Below are positions 8,116-17,282 of a stretch of 64,000 bases of DNA, piece by piece (the stretch's first letter is position 1; each line of letters opens with the position of its first letter). The translations under genes were made by a program, and so were the position numbers. This stretch comes from an uncultured Lachnospiraceae bacterium. Lineage in GTDB: Bacteria > Bacillota > Clostridia > Lachnospirales > Lachnospiraceae. The stretch is taken from positions 6,797 through 70,796 of the forward strand of contig CAJTTO010000020.1 in the NCBI GenBank assembly GCA_910579275.1. The letters run 5' to 3'. The notes beneath the pieces are model-generated. The model saw nothing but the letters and a program-made list of their open reading frames with translations. It had not been told where the DNA came from and did no database searches.

Positions 8116-9207
8116 ATGATTATTAAATCGCTGGAACTTGAGAATTTTCGAAATTATGATACACTTTCAATGGAATTTGACAGTGGGACAAATATTCTTT
8201 ATGGCGACAATGCGCAGGGAAAGACCAATATCCTTGAAGCCATTTATCTGTCGGCGACAACCAAATCCCACAAGGGGAGCAGGGATAAAGATATTGTCAA
8301 TTTTGCCGCCGACGAGGCGCATATTCGTACTTATGTGATAAAAGACGGTCTTGAGAACCGTGTTGACATGCATCTTAGAAAGAGCAAATCAAAAGGAATT
8401 GCCATCAACGGGCAAAAGATAAAGAAGGCTGCCGATTTGTTGGGGCTGTTAAACGTTGTCTTTTTTTCGCCGGAGGATTTGTCCATTATCAAGAATGGTC
8501 CGGCAGAGAGACGCCGATTTGTCGATATGGAGCTTTGCCAGCTTGACAGCTTTTATCTGTATAATCTGAATAATTATAATAAAATCGTTAACCAGAGAAA
8601 TAAGCTTTTAAAGGAATTGTTCATTCATCCGGAACTGAAGGACACGCTTTTCATATGGGATTCACAGCTTGCGTCATACGGAAGTAAGATCATAGAGCGC
8701 AGAAAAACATTTGTCAGCCAGTTGAATGAAATTATTTTTGATATCCATCTGAAGCTGTCCGGCGGCAGGGAGAAACTTAAGATTGTTTATGAACCTGATG
8801 TCTTATTAGAGGAATTCGAGAAGAAACTCGAGGAGTGCCGAGAGAGGGATATTAAGACAAAACAGACGTCCATAGGGCCGCACAGGGATGATTTTTCCTT
8901 TCTGGCAGGGGATATTGATATCAGGAAATTTGGTTCGCAGGGACAGCAAAGGACAGCAGCACTGTCGCTCAAGCTTGCGGAGATAGAGCTTGTCAAAAAG
9001 ATTACAAAAGATATTCCGCTTTTGCTGCTCGATGACGTTTTGTCGGAGCTTGACAGCAGTAGACAGAATTATCTTTTAAACAGTATCGGGGATATACAGA
9101 CAATCATTACCTGTACCGGATTAGAGGAATTTGTAAATAACAGATTTGAAATCAACAAGGTTTTTCAGGTTTCAGAGGCAAGTGTCCAGAGTGTGCAGGG
9201 ATCATGA
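8116..9207 (+). CDS. recF: DNA replication/repair protein RecF
   Basis: RecF is an SMC-like ATPase that loads RecA at gaps through RecO/R. The 363-aa product has Walker A GDNAQGKTN near residue 35, the ABC-type signature in GSQGQQRTAALSLKLAEIEL, and Walker B IPLLLLDDVLSELD. Length and order are typical. The ribosome binding site is weak (GAGAG), and a transposon-derived fragment occupies the upstream gap. Confidence 0.97.
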   Translation: MIIKSLELENFRNYDTLSMEFDSGTNILYGDNAQGKTNILEAIYLSATTKSHKGSRDKDIVNFAADEAHIRTYVIKDGLENRVDMHLRKSKSKGIAINGQKIKKAADLLGLLNVVFFSPEDLSIIKNGPAERRRFVDMELCQLDSFYLYNLNNYNKIVNQRNKLLKELFIHPELKDTLFIWDSQLASYGSKIIERRKTFVSQLNEIIFDIHLKLSGGREKLKIVYEPDVLLEEFEKKLEECRERDIKTKQTSIGPHRDDFSFLAGDIDIRKFGSQGQQRTAALSLKLAEIELVKKITKDIPLLLLDDVLSELDSSRQNYLLNSIGDIQTIITCTGLEEFVNNRFEINKVFQVSEASVQSVQGS

Positions 9208-9322
9208 TGACAGCGCAGCTGTACTGTTCTACGAGGTCTGCAGCATGTACATAGATAATGCCTGCAACGCTGTTTTTATGGGGTGCAGGTATGGAAAAGA
9301 GTTTAGGAATGGGAGGAAAAGT

Positions 9323-11242
9323 ATGAGTACTGAGTATGGAGCTGACCAGATTCAGATATTGGAGGGTCTTGAGGCAGTTAGGAAAAGACCGGGTATGTAT
9401 ATAGGCAGCACTTCTTCAAGGGGTCTGCACCATTTAGTATATGAGATTGTCGACAATGCGGTTGATGAGGCGCTTGGCGGATATTGCGACACCATTGATG
9501 TCACCATCAATCCGGATAACTCGGTCACTGTCATTGACAACGGGCGCGGAATTCCTGTCGGAATTAACCACAAGGCGGGAATCCCTGCAGTGGAAGTCGT
9601 CTTTACCATCCTTCATGCCGGCGGAAAGTTTGGCGGCGGCGGATATAAAGTTTCCGGAGGCCTCCACGGTGTAGGTGCGTCAGTCGTCAATGCGCTCTCC
9701 ACATGGCTTGAGGTTGAAATTTGTGTGGAAGGCAAAATGTATAAGCAGCGCTATGAGAGAGGTCATGTGTGTTACCCGTTAAAAGTCATAGGCGACTGTG
9801 ATTTGGATAAAACAGGTACAAAAGTTACTTTTATGCCGGATGCGGAAATATTCGAGGAAACTGTTTTTGATTATGACATCCTGAAACAGAGACTGCGCGA
9901 AATGGCATTTCTGACCAAAAACCTGAAAATTGTTCTGCGCGACTTAAGACCTGCGGAAGGAATCATTGAAAAGACCTTCCATTATGAGGGAGGAATACAG
10001 GAATTTGTCAGTTACCTGAACAGGAGTAAGACTGCGTTATATGACGATATTCTTTATTTTGAGGGGAAAAAGGACAACGTGTATGTTGAGGTTGCTATGC
10101 AGCACAATGACTCTTACACGGAGAGCGCATACAGTTTTGTAAATAATATCAACACACCCGAAGGCGGAACACATCTTGCCGGTTTCAGGAACGCGATTAC
10201 CAAGACGTTTAATGACTATGCACGAAATGCGAAATTATTGAAGGACAATGAGGCAAATTTAAGCGGCGATGACATCAGGGAAGGTCTTACGGCGATTGTC
10301 TCTATCAAGGTTGAGAATCCCCAGTTTGAGGGACAGACAAAACAAAAGCTTGGAAATAGTGAGGCGAGGGGAGCGGTAGACAACATTGTCAGCGAGCAGC
10401 TAACTTACTATCTGGAGCAGAATCCGGCTGTCGCAAAGCAGATTTGTGAAAAATCCATCCTTGCGCAGCGGGCAAGGGAGGCAGCCAGAAAGGCGAGGGA
10501 TCTGACACGCAGAAAGACAGCGCTTGACGGAATGGCTCTTCCCGGAAAGCTTGCGGACTGTTCTGACAAGGATCCGAAAAATTGTGAGATTTTTATCGTT
10601 GAGGGAGATTCCGCGGGCGGCAGTGCAAAGACGGCAAGAAGCCGTGCGACGCAGGCGATTCTTCCGCTGAGAGGTAAGATTCTCAACGTGGAGAAGGCAA
10701 GACTTGACAAGATATACGCAAATGCCGAGATAAAGGCGATGATTACGGCTTTTGGCACAGGCATTCACGAGGATTTTGACATCACGAAGCTGCGCTATGA
10801 CAAAATTATTATCATGACGGATGCCGATGTGGACGGCGCGCATATTGCCACGCTGATGCTCACATTCCTGTACCGTTTTATGCCGGAACTGATTAAGACA
10901 GGACATGTCTATCTGGCGCAGCCGCCATTATATAAACTGGAAAAAAATAAAAAGTCATGGTATGCGTACTCTGATACGGAGCTTGCCAAAATTCTCGACG
11001 AAGTCGGCCGTGACCAGAATAACAAGATTCAGCGTTATAAAGGACTTGGAGAGATGGATGCGGAGCAGCTCTGGGATACGACGATGGATCCCGAAAAGCG
11101 TGTGCTTTTGCGTGTTTCCATGAATGAGGAAGCAGAGTCCGAGATTGACCTTACATTTACGACGCTGATGGGTGACAAAGTAGAGCCAAGGCGTGAGTTT
11201 ATAGAAGCGAATGCAAAGCATGCCAAGAATCTTGATATCTAA
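9323..11242 (+). CDS. gyrB: DNA gyrase subunit B
   Basis: GyrB is the ATPase subunit of gyrase, which introduces negative supercoils. The start at 9323 (MSTEYGADQIQILEGLEAVR) has GGGAGG upstream; the longer open frame that overlaps recF is not used. The 639-aa product has the GHKL ATPase motifs (VDNAVDEAL, DNGRGIPVG, GGLHGVGASVVNAL), the TOPRIM motifs (EGDSAGGSAK, MTDADVDGAHI) and the C-terminal QRYKGLGEM segment. The 115-nt gap after recF holds no recognisable remB. Confidence 0.98.
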   Translation: MSTEYGADQIQILEGLEAVRKRPGMYIGSTSSRGLHHLVYEIVDNAVDEALGGYCDTIDVTINPDNSVTVIDNGRGIPVGINHKAGIPAVEVVFTILHAGGKFGGGGYKVSGGLHGVGASVVNALSTWLEVEICVEGKMYKQRYERGHVCYPLKVIGDCDLDKTGTKVTFMPDAEIFEETVFDYDILKQRLREMAFLTKNLKIVLRDLRPAEGIIEKTFHYEGGIQEFVSYLNRSKTALYDDILYFEGKKDNVYVEVAMQHNDSYTESAYSFVNNINTPEGGTHLAGFRNAITKTFNDYARNAKLLKDNEANLSGDDIREGLTAIVSIKVENPQFEGQTKQKLGNSEARGAVDNIVSEQLTYYLEQNPAVAKQICEKSILAQRAREAARKARDLTRRKTALDGMALPGKLADCSDKDPKNCEIFIVEGDSAGGSAKTARSRATQAILPLRGKILNVEKARLDKIYANAEIKAMITAFGTGIHEDFDITKLRYDKIIIMTDADVDGAHIATLMLTFLYRFMPELIKTGHVYLAQPPLYKLEKNKKSWYAYSDTELAKILDEVGRDQNNKIQRYKGLGEMDAEQLWDTTMDPEKRVLLRVSMNEEAESEIDLTFTTLMGDKVEPRREFIEANAKHAKNLDI

Positions 11243-11287
11243 GCCCGATGTTTTTGGCACTCATCTTTTTAGTGGGAAAGGAAAAAT

Positions 11288-13819
11288 ATGGACGATACAA
11301 TTTTTGACAAAATACAGGAAGTCGACCTTCAGAAAACGATGGAAGAATCCTACATAGAATATGCCATGAGCGTAATCGCATCGCGTGCCCTGCCTGATGT
11401 GAGGGACGGATTAAAGCCGGTGCAGAGACGTGTACTGTATTCTATGATTGAATTGAATAATGGTCCTGACAAGCCGCACAGAAAGAGCGCGCGTATCGTC
11501 GGTGATACGATGGGTAAATACCATCCTCATGGTGACAGTTCGATTTACGGTGCGTTGGTGAATATGGCACAGGAGTGGTCGACGCGTTATCCGCTTGTCG
11601 ACGGACACGGCAATTTTGGTTCTGTCGACGGTGACGGGGCAGCTGCCATGCGATATACGGAGGCGAGGCTTAGCAAGATTTCCATGGAACTCCTTGCCGA
11701 CATCAACAAAGATACGGTTGACTTTGTGCCAAACTTTGACGAGACCGAAAAAGAACCTACCGTTCTGCCAAGCCGTTATCCGAATCTTCTGGTAAACGGC
11801 ACGCAGGGAATTGCGGTCGGTATGGCTACCAATATTCCGCCACATAATCTTAGAGAGGTTATCGCAGCTGTCGTAAAGATGATCGAGAACCGTATTATCG
11901 AGGACAGGGAGACGGAAATTGACGAACTGCTCCCTATTGTGAAGGGACCGGATTTTCCGACTGGCGGCATTATTCTTGGAACACGCGGGATTGAGGAAGC
12001 GTACCGCACAGGACGCGGCAAAATCCGGGTGCGCGGTGTGACAAATATTGAATCCATGGCAAATGGAAAGAGCAGGATTATTGTCACCGAGCTTCCCTAC
12101 ATGGTCAATAAGGCAAGGTTAATCGAAAAGATTGCAGATTTGGTGAAAGAAAAGCGTATTGATGGTATTACAGAACTTAGGGACGAGTCTGACCGTGAAG
12201 GTATGCGCATCTGCATTGAACTGCGCAAGGATGCCAATGCAAATGTCATTATGAACCAGCTTTACAAGCATACGCAGCTTCAGGACAGTTTCGGGGTGAT
12301 TATGCTGGCGCTTGTCAACAACCAGCCAAAGGTCATGAACCTCAAGGATATTCTGACACATTATATCCGGCATCAGGAGGAGGTTGTCACCAGAAGGACG
12401 AAATATGACCTGAATAAGGCGGAGGAGAGAGACCACATTTTACAGGGCTTACTGATTGCCCTTGACAATATTGACGAAGTCATTCAGATTATACGAAGCA
12501 GTGCGAATGCACAGACCGCAAAAGAAAAGTTGATGGAGCGCTTTGCGCTGACGGATGTGCAGGCGCAGGCAATCGTAGACATGAGACTGCGTGCCCTGAC
12601 CGGACTGGAACGTGAAAAACTGGAAAAGGAGCATGCGGAATTACTGGAAAAAATTAAGGAGTTTAAGGCTATCTTGGCTGATGAAAAGCTTTTGCTGGGT
12701 GTTATCAAGGAAGAAATCATGATTATTTCGGAAAAATATGGTGATGACAGACGCAGCAAATTTGGATATGACGAATCCGAGATTGATTTGGAGGATTTGA
12801 TACCGCGCGGCAATACCATTATTGCTATGACAAGTCTTGGTTATATCAAGCGTATGACGGTTGACAATTTCAAGACGCAGCACAGGGGCGGGCGCGGCAT
12901 CAAGGGAATGTCCACGATAGAGGACGACTATATCGAGGATTTATTGATGACGACGACACACCACTACCTGATGTTTTTTACCAACTTTGGGCGTGTTTAC
13001 CGTCTGAAAGCATATGAGATACCCGAGGCAGGGCGCACGGCGAGAGGAACGGCGATTGTCAATCTCCTGCAGCTCAATCCGGGTGAAAAAATTTCCGCGA
13101 TGATTCCGATTCATGCGTTTGAGGAGGGGAAAGACCTCTTTATGATTACGAAGAAGGGCATTGCGAAGAAAACGCCGATTATGGAATTTTCAAATGTCAG
13201 GAAAAACGGTCTTGCCGCCATTTCACTCCGCGACGATGACGAGCTGATTGAGGTAAAGACGACGGATAAAAATTCAGAGATTTTCCTTGTCACAAAGTAT
13301 GGCATGTGTATCCGCTTTAAGGAGACGGATGTGCGCGCAATGGGCAGGGTTGCGATGGGTGTCATCGGCATGAATCTCGATGACGGAGATGAGATTGTCG
13401 GCATGCAGCTTGACTCGCAAGGTAATTCCCTGTTGATTGTTTCCGAGAAAGGTATGGGAAAACGTACCGCACTTGGCGAGTTTTCCGTTCAGAAACGAGG
13501 CGGAAAGGGCGTGAAATGCTATAAGATTTCTGAAAAGACAGGAAATGTAGTCGGTGTCAAGGCTGTCAATGATGACCATGAAATTATGATGATTACGACA
13601 GAGGGCGTCATTATACAGATGGCAGTCAACGATATTTCCATGATTGGAAGAAATACTTCCGGTGTGAAGATGATTAACCTCGACGAAGGTGTTGTCGTTG
13701 CAAAAATTGCAAAAGTGCGCGAGAAGCTTTCTGATGGTGTCCACGAGTTTGAGGATGTTGAGGAAGCGCTCGACAATGTGGTAGATGAACCGTCTGGGGA
13801 TGAGGAGTCAGATAAATAG
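11288..13819 (+). CDS. gyrA: DNA gyrase subunit A
   Basis: GyrA is the DNA-cleaving subunit. The 843-aa product contains the winged-helix active-site region with the catalytic Tyr in AAMRYTEARL, the tower/coiled-coil region, and a C-terminal six-bladed pinwheel with the GyrA box in QKRGGKGVKC, which marks it as gyrase rather than ParC. The quinolone-determining region reads HPHGDSSIYGALV (residues 79-91): the key Ser (S84, E. coli S83) is present, while the E. coli Asp87 position is Gly (G88). The acidic C-terminus is typical. A terminator follows and ends the origin operon. Confidence 0.98.
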   Translation: MDDTIFDKIQEVDLQKTMEESYIEYAMSVIASRALPDVRDGLKPVQRRVLYSMIELNNGPDKPHRKSARIVGDTMGKYHPHGDSSIYGALVNMAQEWSTRYPLVDGHGNFGSVDGDGAAAMRYTEARLSKISMELLADINKDTVDFVPNFDETEKEPTVLPSRYPNLLVNGTQGIAVGMATNIPPHNLREVIAAVVKMIENRIIEDRETEIDELLPIVKGPDFPTGGIILGTRGIEEAYRTGRGKIRVRGVTNIESMANGKSRIIVTELPYMVNKARLIEKIADLVKEKRIDGITELRDESDREGMRICIELRKDANANVIMNQLYKHTQLQDSFGVIMLALVNNQPKVMNLKDILTHYIRHQEEVVTRRTKYDLNKAEERDHILQGLLIALDNIDEVIQIIRSSANAQTAKEKLMERFALTDVQAQAIVDMRLRALTGLEREKLEKEHAELLEKIKEFKAILADEKLLLGVIKEEIMIISEKYGDDRRSKFGYDESEIDLEDLIPRGNTIIAMTSLGYIKRMTVDNFKTQHRGGRGIKGMSTIEDDYIEDLLMTTTHHYLMFFTNFGRVYRLKAYEIPEAGRTARGTAIVNLLQLNPGEKISAMIPIHAFEEGKDLFMITKKGIAKKTPIMEFSNVRKNGLAAISLRDDDELIEVKTTDKNSEIFLVTKYGMCIRFKETDVRAMGRVAMGVIGMNLDDGDEIVGMQLDSQGNSLLIVSEKGMGKRTALGEFSVQKRGGKGVKCYKISEKTGNVVGVKAVNDDHEIMMITTEGVIIQMAVNDISMIGRNTSGVKMINLDEGVVVAKIAKVREKLSDGVHEFEDVEEALDNVVDEPSGDEESDK

Positions 13820-13892
13820 GAAATTAATACAATAAACGAAGAAGATTCAAGCAGTGACTGATAGAGAATATTTTTGAATATGTTAATAGGAT

Positions 13893-13929
13893 AAAGAAGC
13901 ATTGATTTTTTCAATGTTTCTTTATTTTT
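13893..13929 (+). terminator. gyrA terminator
   Basis: The stem AAAGAAGCATTGA / TCAATGTTTCTTT has a T-rich loop and is followed by ATTTTTA, 70 nt after the gyrA stop. Confidence 0.8.
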
Positions 13930-13990
13930 ATAGTAATGCATCGAAAAATTTGTGATTGTATTGTTAAAAGAATTTATATTTATATGTGTC

Positions 13991-14032
13991 TACATAAATG
14001 TAATTGCATTTTTTATTAGTATGTAGTATAAT
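13991..14032 (+). promoter_or_regulatory. promoter with abutting palindrome, upstream of ABC gene
   Basis: The palindrome TACATAAATGTA (13991-14002) is followed one base later by -35 TTGCAT (14004-14009), a 17-bp spacer and -10 TATAAT (14027-14032). The promoter at 15938-15979 has the same arrangement with the same spacing, so one regulator probably controls both. Confidence 0.7.
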
Positions 14033-14039
14033 AAATTAT

Positions 14040-14261
14040 TATATAACAGCAGCTTGAGGAATTTACTGCCAGCTTTGTTTAGAGACTTCCAAAATACATG
14101 CAACAAGCATTGGAGTACGGTTCAGCGGATGCCTGATTGCTATTTTATGATCTAAAGTATTGATTTTTCAAGGCACAAATCCCATTTTTAATGTTGGAAG
14201 TTTGAGTAAAATATATAAAAATATTGTTGCAAAAAGTATATAAACGAATTGTGGTGGAAAA
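14040..14261 (+). other. long leader with decayed coding remnant
   Basis: This is the untranslated region between the promoter and the ABC gene. From about 14047 one frame reads QQLEEFTASFV, stop, RLPKYMQQALEYGSADA, stop, LLFYDLKY. It looks protein-like but is interrupted by TAG and TGA, suggesting an old gene fragment. The source family was not recognised. Confidence 0.35.
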
Positions 14262-15797
14262 ATGAAAAAAATTATATTAAAATGTATTGCAGTTGTTCTA
14301 TTTGTGATAAATGCATTTGTTCTGGTAGAGTCTGCGATTAGTCTAGGGGCAGTGATAGATTCCCTGATTGCGGGGGATTTTGAATTATTTAAGATGAGTA
14401 TCATTCTTTTGACGGTATACTCTGTCTTATCATTTATTTTTCCTATTATTGGATATCAGATTGTTTATTATGTATCTTTTGAAGAAATGAACAGGCTTAA
14501 GGCGGCAAAGTTTTCCTCGGATGTCATGGCGGATACGAAGGAGACGGATTTGTCCGAGTATTCGCAAAACGTTGATTTGATTTATTCCGGCATTCTTATG
14601 AACAAGTGGAACTTTCTGAATATTGCGAGCGTATTTGTCTTTACTGCAATCAGGATAAGTTCCTTGAGCATTATTTTGTTTCTTATTGCATTTATGACAT
14701 CGGCGCTGCCGTTGCTGATTCCGTTTGTTTTGCAGAACTCGTTGAAAGAGAAGTCCAGTCAGTTTTTGGAGGGGTCAAAGGAGTATGTTTCATTTGTAAA
14801 AGACAAGCTCGGAGGACGTGGCGAGCTTATCCGGTACAAAGGGGTAAAATGGGCAGTCAACAAGCATGATGCTCTCTCCAGAAATCAGGAGGTAAAGAGG
14901 AAGCAATTTAAATTTTCGAACATGATGGGCAAGACTGCGTCGGAGGGTGTGAGCGGAATCGCACAGGTAATTATACTTTTTGTGGGCGGCATTTTTGCTT
15001 TTCGGGGAGTCATTCAGATTGGGGAGACAGTGACGCTGCTACAGCTGATGAACTATCTGGCAGGACCTGTCGTGACCATGGTTACCCTGATAAACGAACG
15101 CAATTCGAGTCTGCCAGCTTATGAAAAGTTTAAAAAGGCAGATCAGGCACAAGGGCAGGATATAGCACGTGGAAGCGGAAAGCCACAGGATGACAGGATA
15201 GTCCTTCGGGATGTTGATTTGTCGTATGACTCCAAGAAAATTTTTACCGGATTGAACCTGTGCTTTGAGAATCACAAATCGTACCTGATAACCGGCGTGA
15301 GCGGATGCGGCAAATCCACTTTGTTAAAGCTGATTGCAGGTGAGATGAAGCCAGATAAGGGAGAGATATCGGTATTTGGGCATAAAATGGAGGATGCGGG
15401 AGCAAATGAGCTATTTGGTCTGGTTTCCTATGTTTCGCAGGATACATATATATTTGAGGATTCTGTCCAGGAAAATATAGCGTTTGACAATGCGGATGAC
15501 GTGATGGGGATAGATAATCTGATTGATTTTATGCAGCTGGAATTAGGTACGGATGAAATCATCAGCCATTCCAGAGAGATTTCCGGCGGCGAGAAAAAGA
15601 GGATAGGTCTTGCGAGGGCTTTCATCCAGCCAAAGGAAATATTTCTCCTTGATGAGATTACAAACGGACTGAACCATGAACTTGCCATGCGGATAACGAA
15701 AAAAATTCTTTCAATGGATAAGATGGTATTGTTTGTGTCACATGATGAGTCGAAAGAGTTCAGGGAATTGTTTGATTTTGTTATTGAACTCGAGTGA
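14262..15797 (+). CDS. ABC transporter, fused permease and ATPase
   Basis: The 511-aa protein has an N-terminal membrane domain with about five or six hydrophobic segments (residues 1-270) and a C-terminal nucleotide-binding domain. Walker A is GVSGCGKST (about 345), the signature is the variant ISGGEKKR, Walker B is IFLLDE and the switch His is in VSHDE. It is shorter than normal exporters (about 580 aa); the first membrane segments and the linker are compact. No peptidase C39 domain is present. This architecture is typical of small-peptide or drug exporters. The nearby genes for small membrane proteins, driven by a twin promoter, suggest a dedicated peptide or self-protection function, but the substrate is unknown. 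Upstream of the ATG the only plausible ribosome binding site is a weak GTGG. Confidence 0.8.
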   Translation: MKKIILKCIAVVLFVINAFVLVESAISLGAVIDSLIAGDFELFKMSIILLTVYSVLSFIFPIIGYQIVYYVSFEEMNRLKAAKFSSDVMADTKETDLSEYSQNVDLIYSGILMNKWNFLNIASVFVFTAIRISSLSIILFLIAFMTSALPLLIPFVLQNSLKEKSSQFLEGSKEYVSFVKDKLGGRGELIRYKGVKWAVNKHDALSRNQEVKRKQFKFSNMMGKTASEGVSGIAQVIILFVGGIFAFRGVIQIGETVTLLQLMNYLAGPVVTMVTLINERNSSLPAYEKFKKADQAQGQDIARGSGKPQDDRIVLRDVDLSYDSKKIFTGLNLCFENHKSYLITGVSGCGKSTLLKLIAGEMKPDKGEISVFGHKMEDAGANELFGLVSYVSQDTYIFEDSVQENIAFDNADDVMGIDNLIDFMQLELGTDEIISHSREISGGEKKRIGLARAFIQPKEIFLLDEITNGLNHELAMRITKKILSMDKMVLFVSHDESKEFRELFDFVIELE

Positions 15798-15902
15798 CGG
15801 ATAAAATCTCGGAAGCCTTGATTTTTGTTTAAAATAATCAGTGAAAATTTCTTGCAATACATTCATATGGTTATTATGCATTAAATTGAGAAAAAAGAAA
15901 AC

Positions 15903-15921
15903 CTCTGGGCTGAACTGTTAC
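15903..15921. repeat. short end fragment of the GTAAC-type element
   Basis: CTCTGGGCTGAACTGTTAC matches the right end of the element at 62053-62188. It is only 19 nt long, so this is tentative. Confidence 0.35.
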
Positions 15922-15937
15922 ATATTTTGTACATGTC

Positions 15938-15979
15938 TACATTAATGTAATTGAAAATATTATAATAATGTTGTATACT
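15938..15979 (+). promoter_or_regulatory. promoter with abutting palindrome, upstream of small membrane genes
   Basis: TACATTAATGTA (15938-15949), one spacer base, TTGAAA (15951-15956), 17 bp, TATACT (15974-15979). The layout is the same as at 13991-14032. Confidence 0.7.
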
Positions 15980-16041
15980 ATATCAAAGTAAACATTGTTT
16001 TGAATAAAAATGGCACTTGAGAATAAAATATACTTGTTAAA

Positions 16042-16215
16042 ATGAGATTTGGAATGAAAAGAAGTATTCTAATAGCATATGCAATTGTGGTTGCGGCAGT
16101 CACTGTATTTTTTATGATATTCGGAGAAAGAAAAGATTCTCGATTTTACATCATTATGATTATACTTGCAATTGTAGGAAAAATAATATCTAAAATTATG
16201 GATAATCGGGAGTAA
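16042..16215 (+). CDS. small membrane protein, unknown
   Basis: This 57-aa frame begins MRFGMKRSILIAYAIVVAAV, with two hydrophobic segments (about 8-25 and 36-50) separated by a charged turn (GERKDSRF). It is the first real frame after the palindrome promoter. No strong ribosome binding site is seen; the internal ATG at codon 5 is an alternative start. It probably forms a unit with the next two genes. The family was not recognised. Confidence 0.5.
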   Translation: MRFGMKRSILIAYAIVVAAVTVFFMIFGERKDSRFYIIMIILAIVGKIISKIMDNRE

Positions 16216-16260
16216 ATTTATTTTTTCCTAAAGTTATTGTCGTAATGTGAGGAGCAAGTG

Positions 16261-16821
16261 ATGAAAATTGACTTAAGCAATTTATACAGAATTTTATCTA
16301 TATTTTTTATTTTATTTTATTCGAGACAGATAACACATGTCATATGCTTTGGACGGCATAGAAATGAAGTACGTATAAAGAGTAAGATTGCTTATTACAC
16401 TATATATTTATTTTGGACGCTTTTCTTTTGGATTTTATGTTTGATAATGGGGGCAGCCTGTGGCGTGGATACAACATTTGATAAAATATTGTATTTTGTA
16501 GATTTAACCAATGGAAATGAAGAATATGTAGAAGCTGGTGCAAGCAAAGAAATTGATGACATGGTATACCTAACTTATTATACAAAGAGGGAGATTGACG
16601 AATCAATTTTATGTGTAATTATCCAAGATAACAAATTTATTTGCGAGCCGTATCAATTAGAGGAGGTAGAAATTAAACAAATAGATAAAAAGAAGTGGGA
16701 AATTCAATTGGATGGGGAGGTGTTGGGAAGTATAGAAATTGAACGTAACTTGTTAATGCGGAAAATTTGTTACATATGGGACAAAAAAAAGTTGGAAAGG
16801 AGATATAAGATTGAAAATTAA
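16261..16821 (+). CDS. membrane-anchored protein, unknown
   Basis: The 186-aa product has two N-terminal hydrophobic segments (about 6-25 and 42-65; LFWTLFFWILCLIMGAACGV) followed by a charged soluble domain of about 110 residues predicted to face outside (EEYVEAGASKEIDDMVYLTY and onward). GAGGAG supports the ATG at 16261 rather than the GTG just before it. The stop overlaps the TTG start of the next frame, indicating translational coupling. No catalytic motif or known family was recognised. Context suggests an accessory or immunity-type factor linked to the upstream exporter, which is inference. Confidence 0.65.
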   Translation: MKIDLSNLYRILSIFFILFYSRQITHVICFGRHRNEVRIKSKIAYYTIYLFWTLFFWILCLIMGAACGVDTTFDKILYFVDLTNGNEEYVEAGASKEIDDMVYLTYYTKREIDESILCVIIQDNKFICEPYQLEEVEIKQIDKKKWEIQLDGEVLGSIEIERNLLMRKICYIWDKKKLERRYKIEN

Positions 16822-17200
16822 AACAGTTAGGAGAATTATATCGATATAAATATCAGTATGTCTTATTGTTGTTCAGTCCGTGAATGTATTTGCAGCAGAG
16901 GATAAGGTGAGCGATGAACAATTGGAAGCAATTATGGATGGTGTAAACAGTATTGTAGTTCAATTGGAATTACTTGGATTAAATGACAGTGAAATAAGTG
17001 AGATTTTCCAGTTGTCGCCCAGAGAAAGTAGCTTTTATGAAACAACAGCGGTAGAGGTTATTCCCTATAGTGGTGAATTTGCGATTGAAAATACATCAGG
17101 TGAAGAAGTGGTTTCGGAAATAATGACCAGTAGTAGCTATAATGGAAATCCGCCTTCATCAAATGAAGAGCAGAAACAACGGATTTTGGCAATTATTTAA
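16811..17200 (+). pseudogene. secreted small protein with a stop codon in its signal peptide
   Basis: A TTG start at 16811 with AAGGAG upstream reads LKIKTVRRIISI, then TAA at 16847-16849, then ISVCLIVVQSVNVFAAEDKV in the same frame. Joined, this is a textbook signal peptide with an FAA/ED cleavage site, so the TAA is most simply a nonsense mutation. The remaining 106 residues or so are an acidic, Ser/Thr-rich mature domain (LELLGLNDSEISEIFQLSPR and onward). Restart at GTG 16880 would give a cytoplasmic product without a signal peptide. Readthrough or a sequencing error are the alternatives. Confidence 0.6.
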
Positions 17201-17248
17201 CATATTTGTATTTGTCGCATTATATAGATGGACCGGGAAGAATACCAA

Positions 17249-17282
17249 CAGGCAGACGGTCATTGGGTCTGCCTGTTTTTTT
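17249..17282. terminator. bidirectional terminator
   Basis: CAGGCAGAC / GTCTGCCTG is followed by T8 on the plus strand. It serves the small-gene unit from the left and overlaps the last codons (NRQTQ) and stop of the minus-strand gene. Confidence 0.8.

Noticed and set aside
9208..9322. Remnant of remB between recF and gyrB
   Set aside because: Translations of the gap show no recognisable RemB sequence.
16010..16045. 11-codon leader peptide (MALENKIYLLK) overlapping the start of the 57-aa gene
   Set aside because: No ribosome binding site, and too short to separate from chance.
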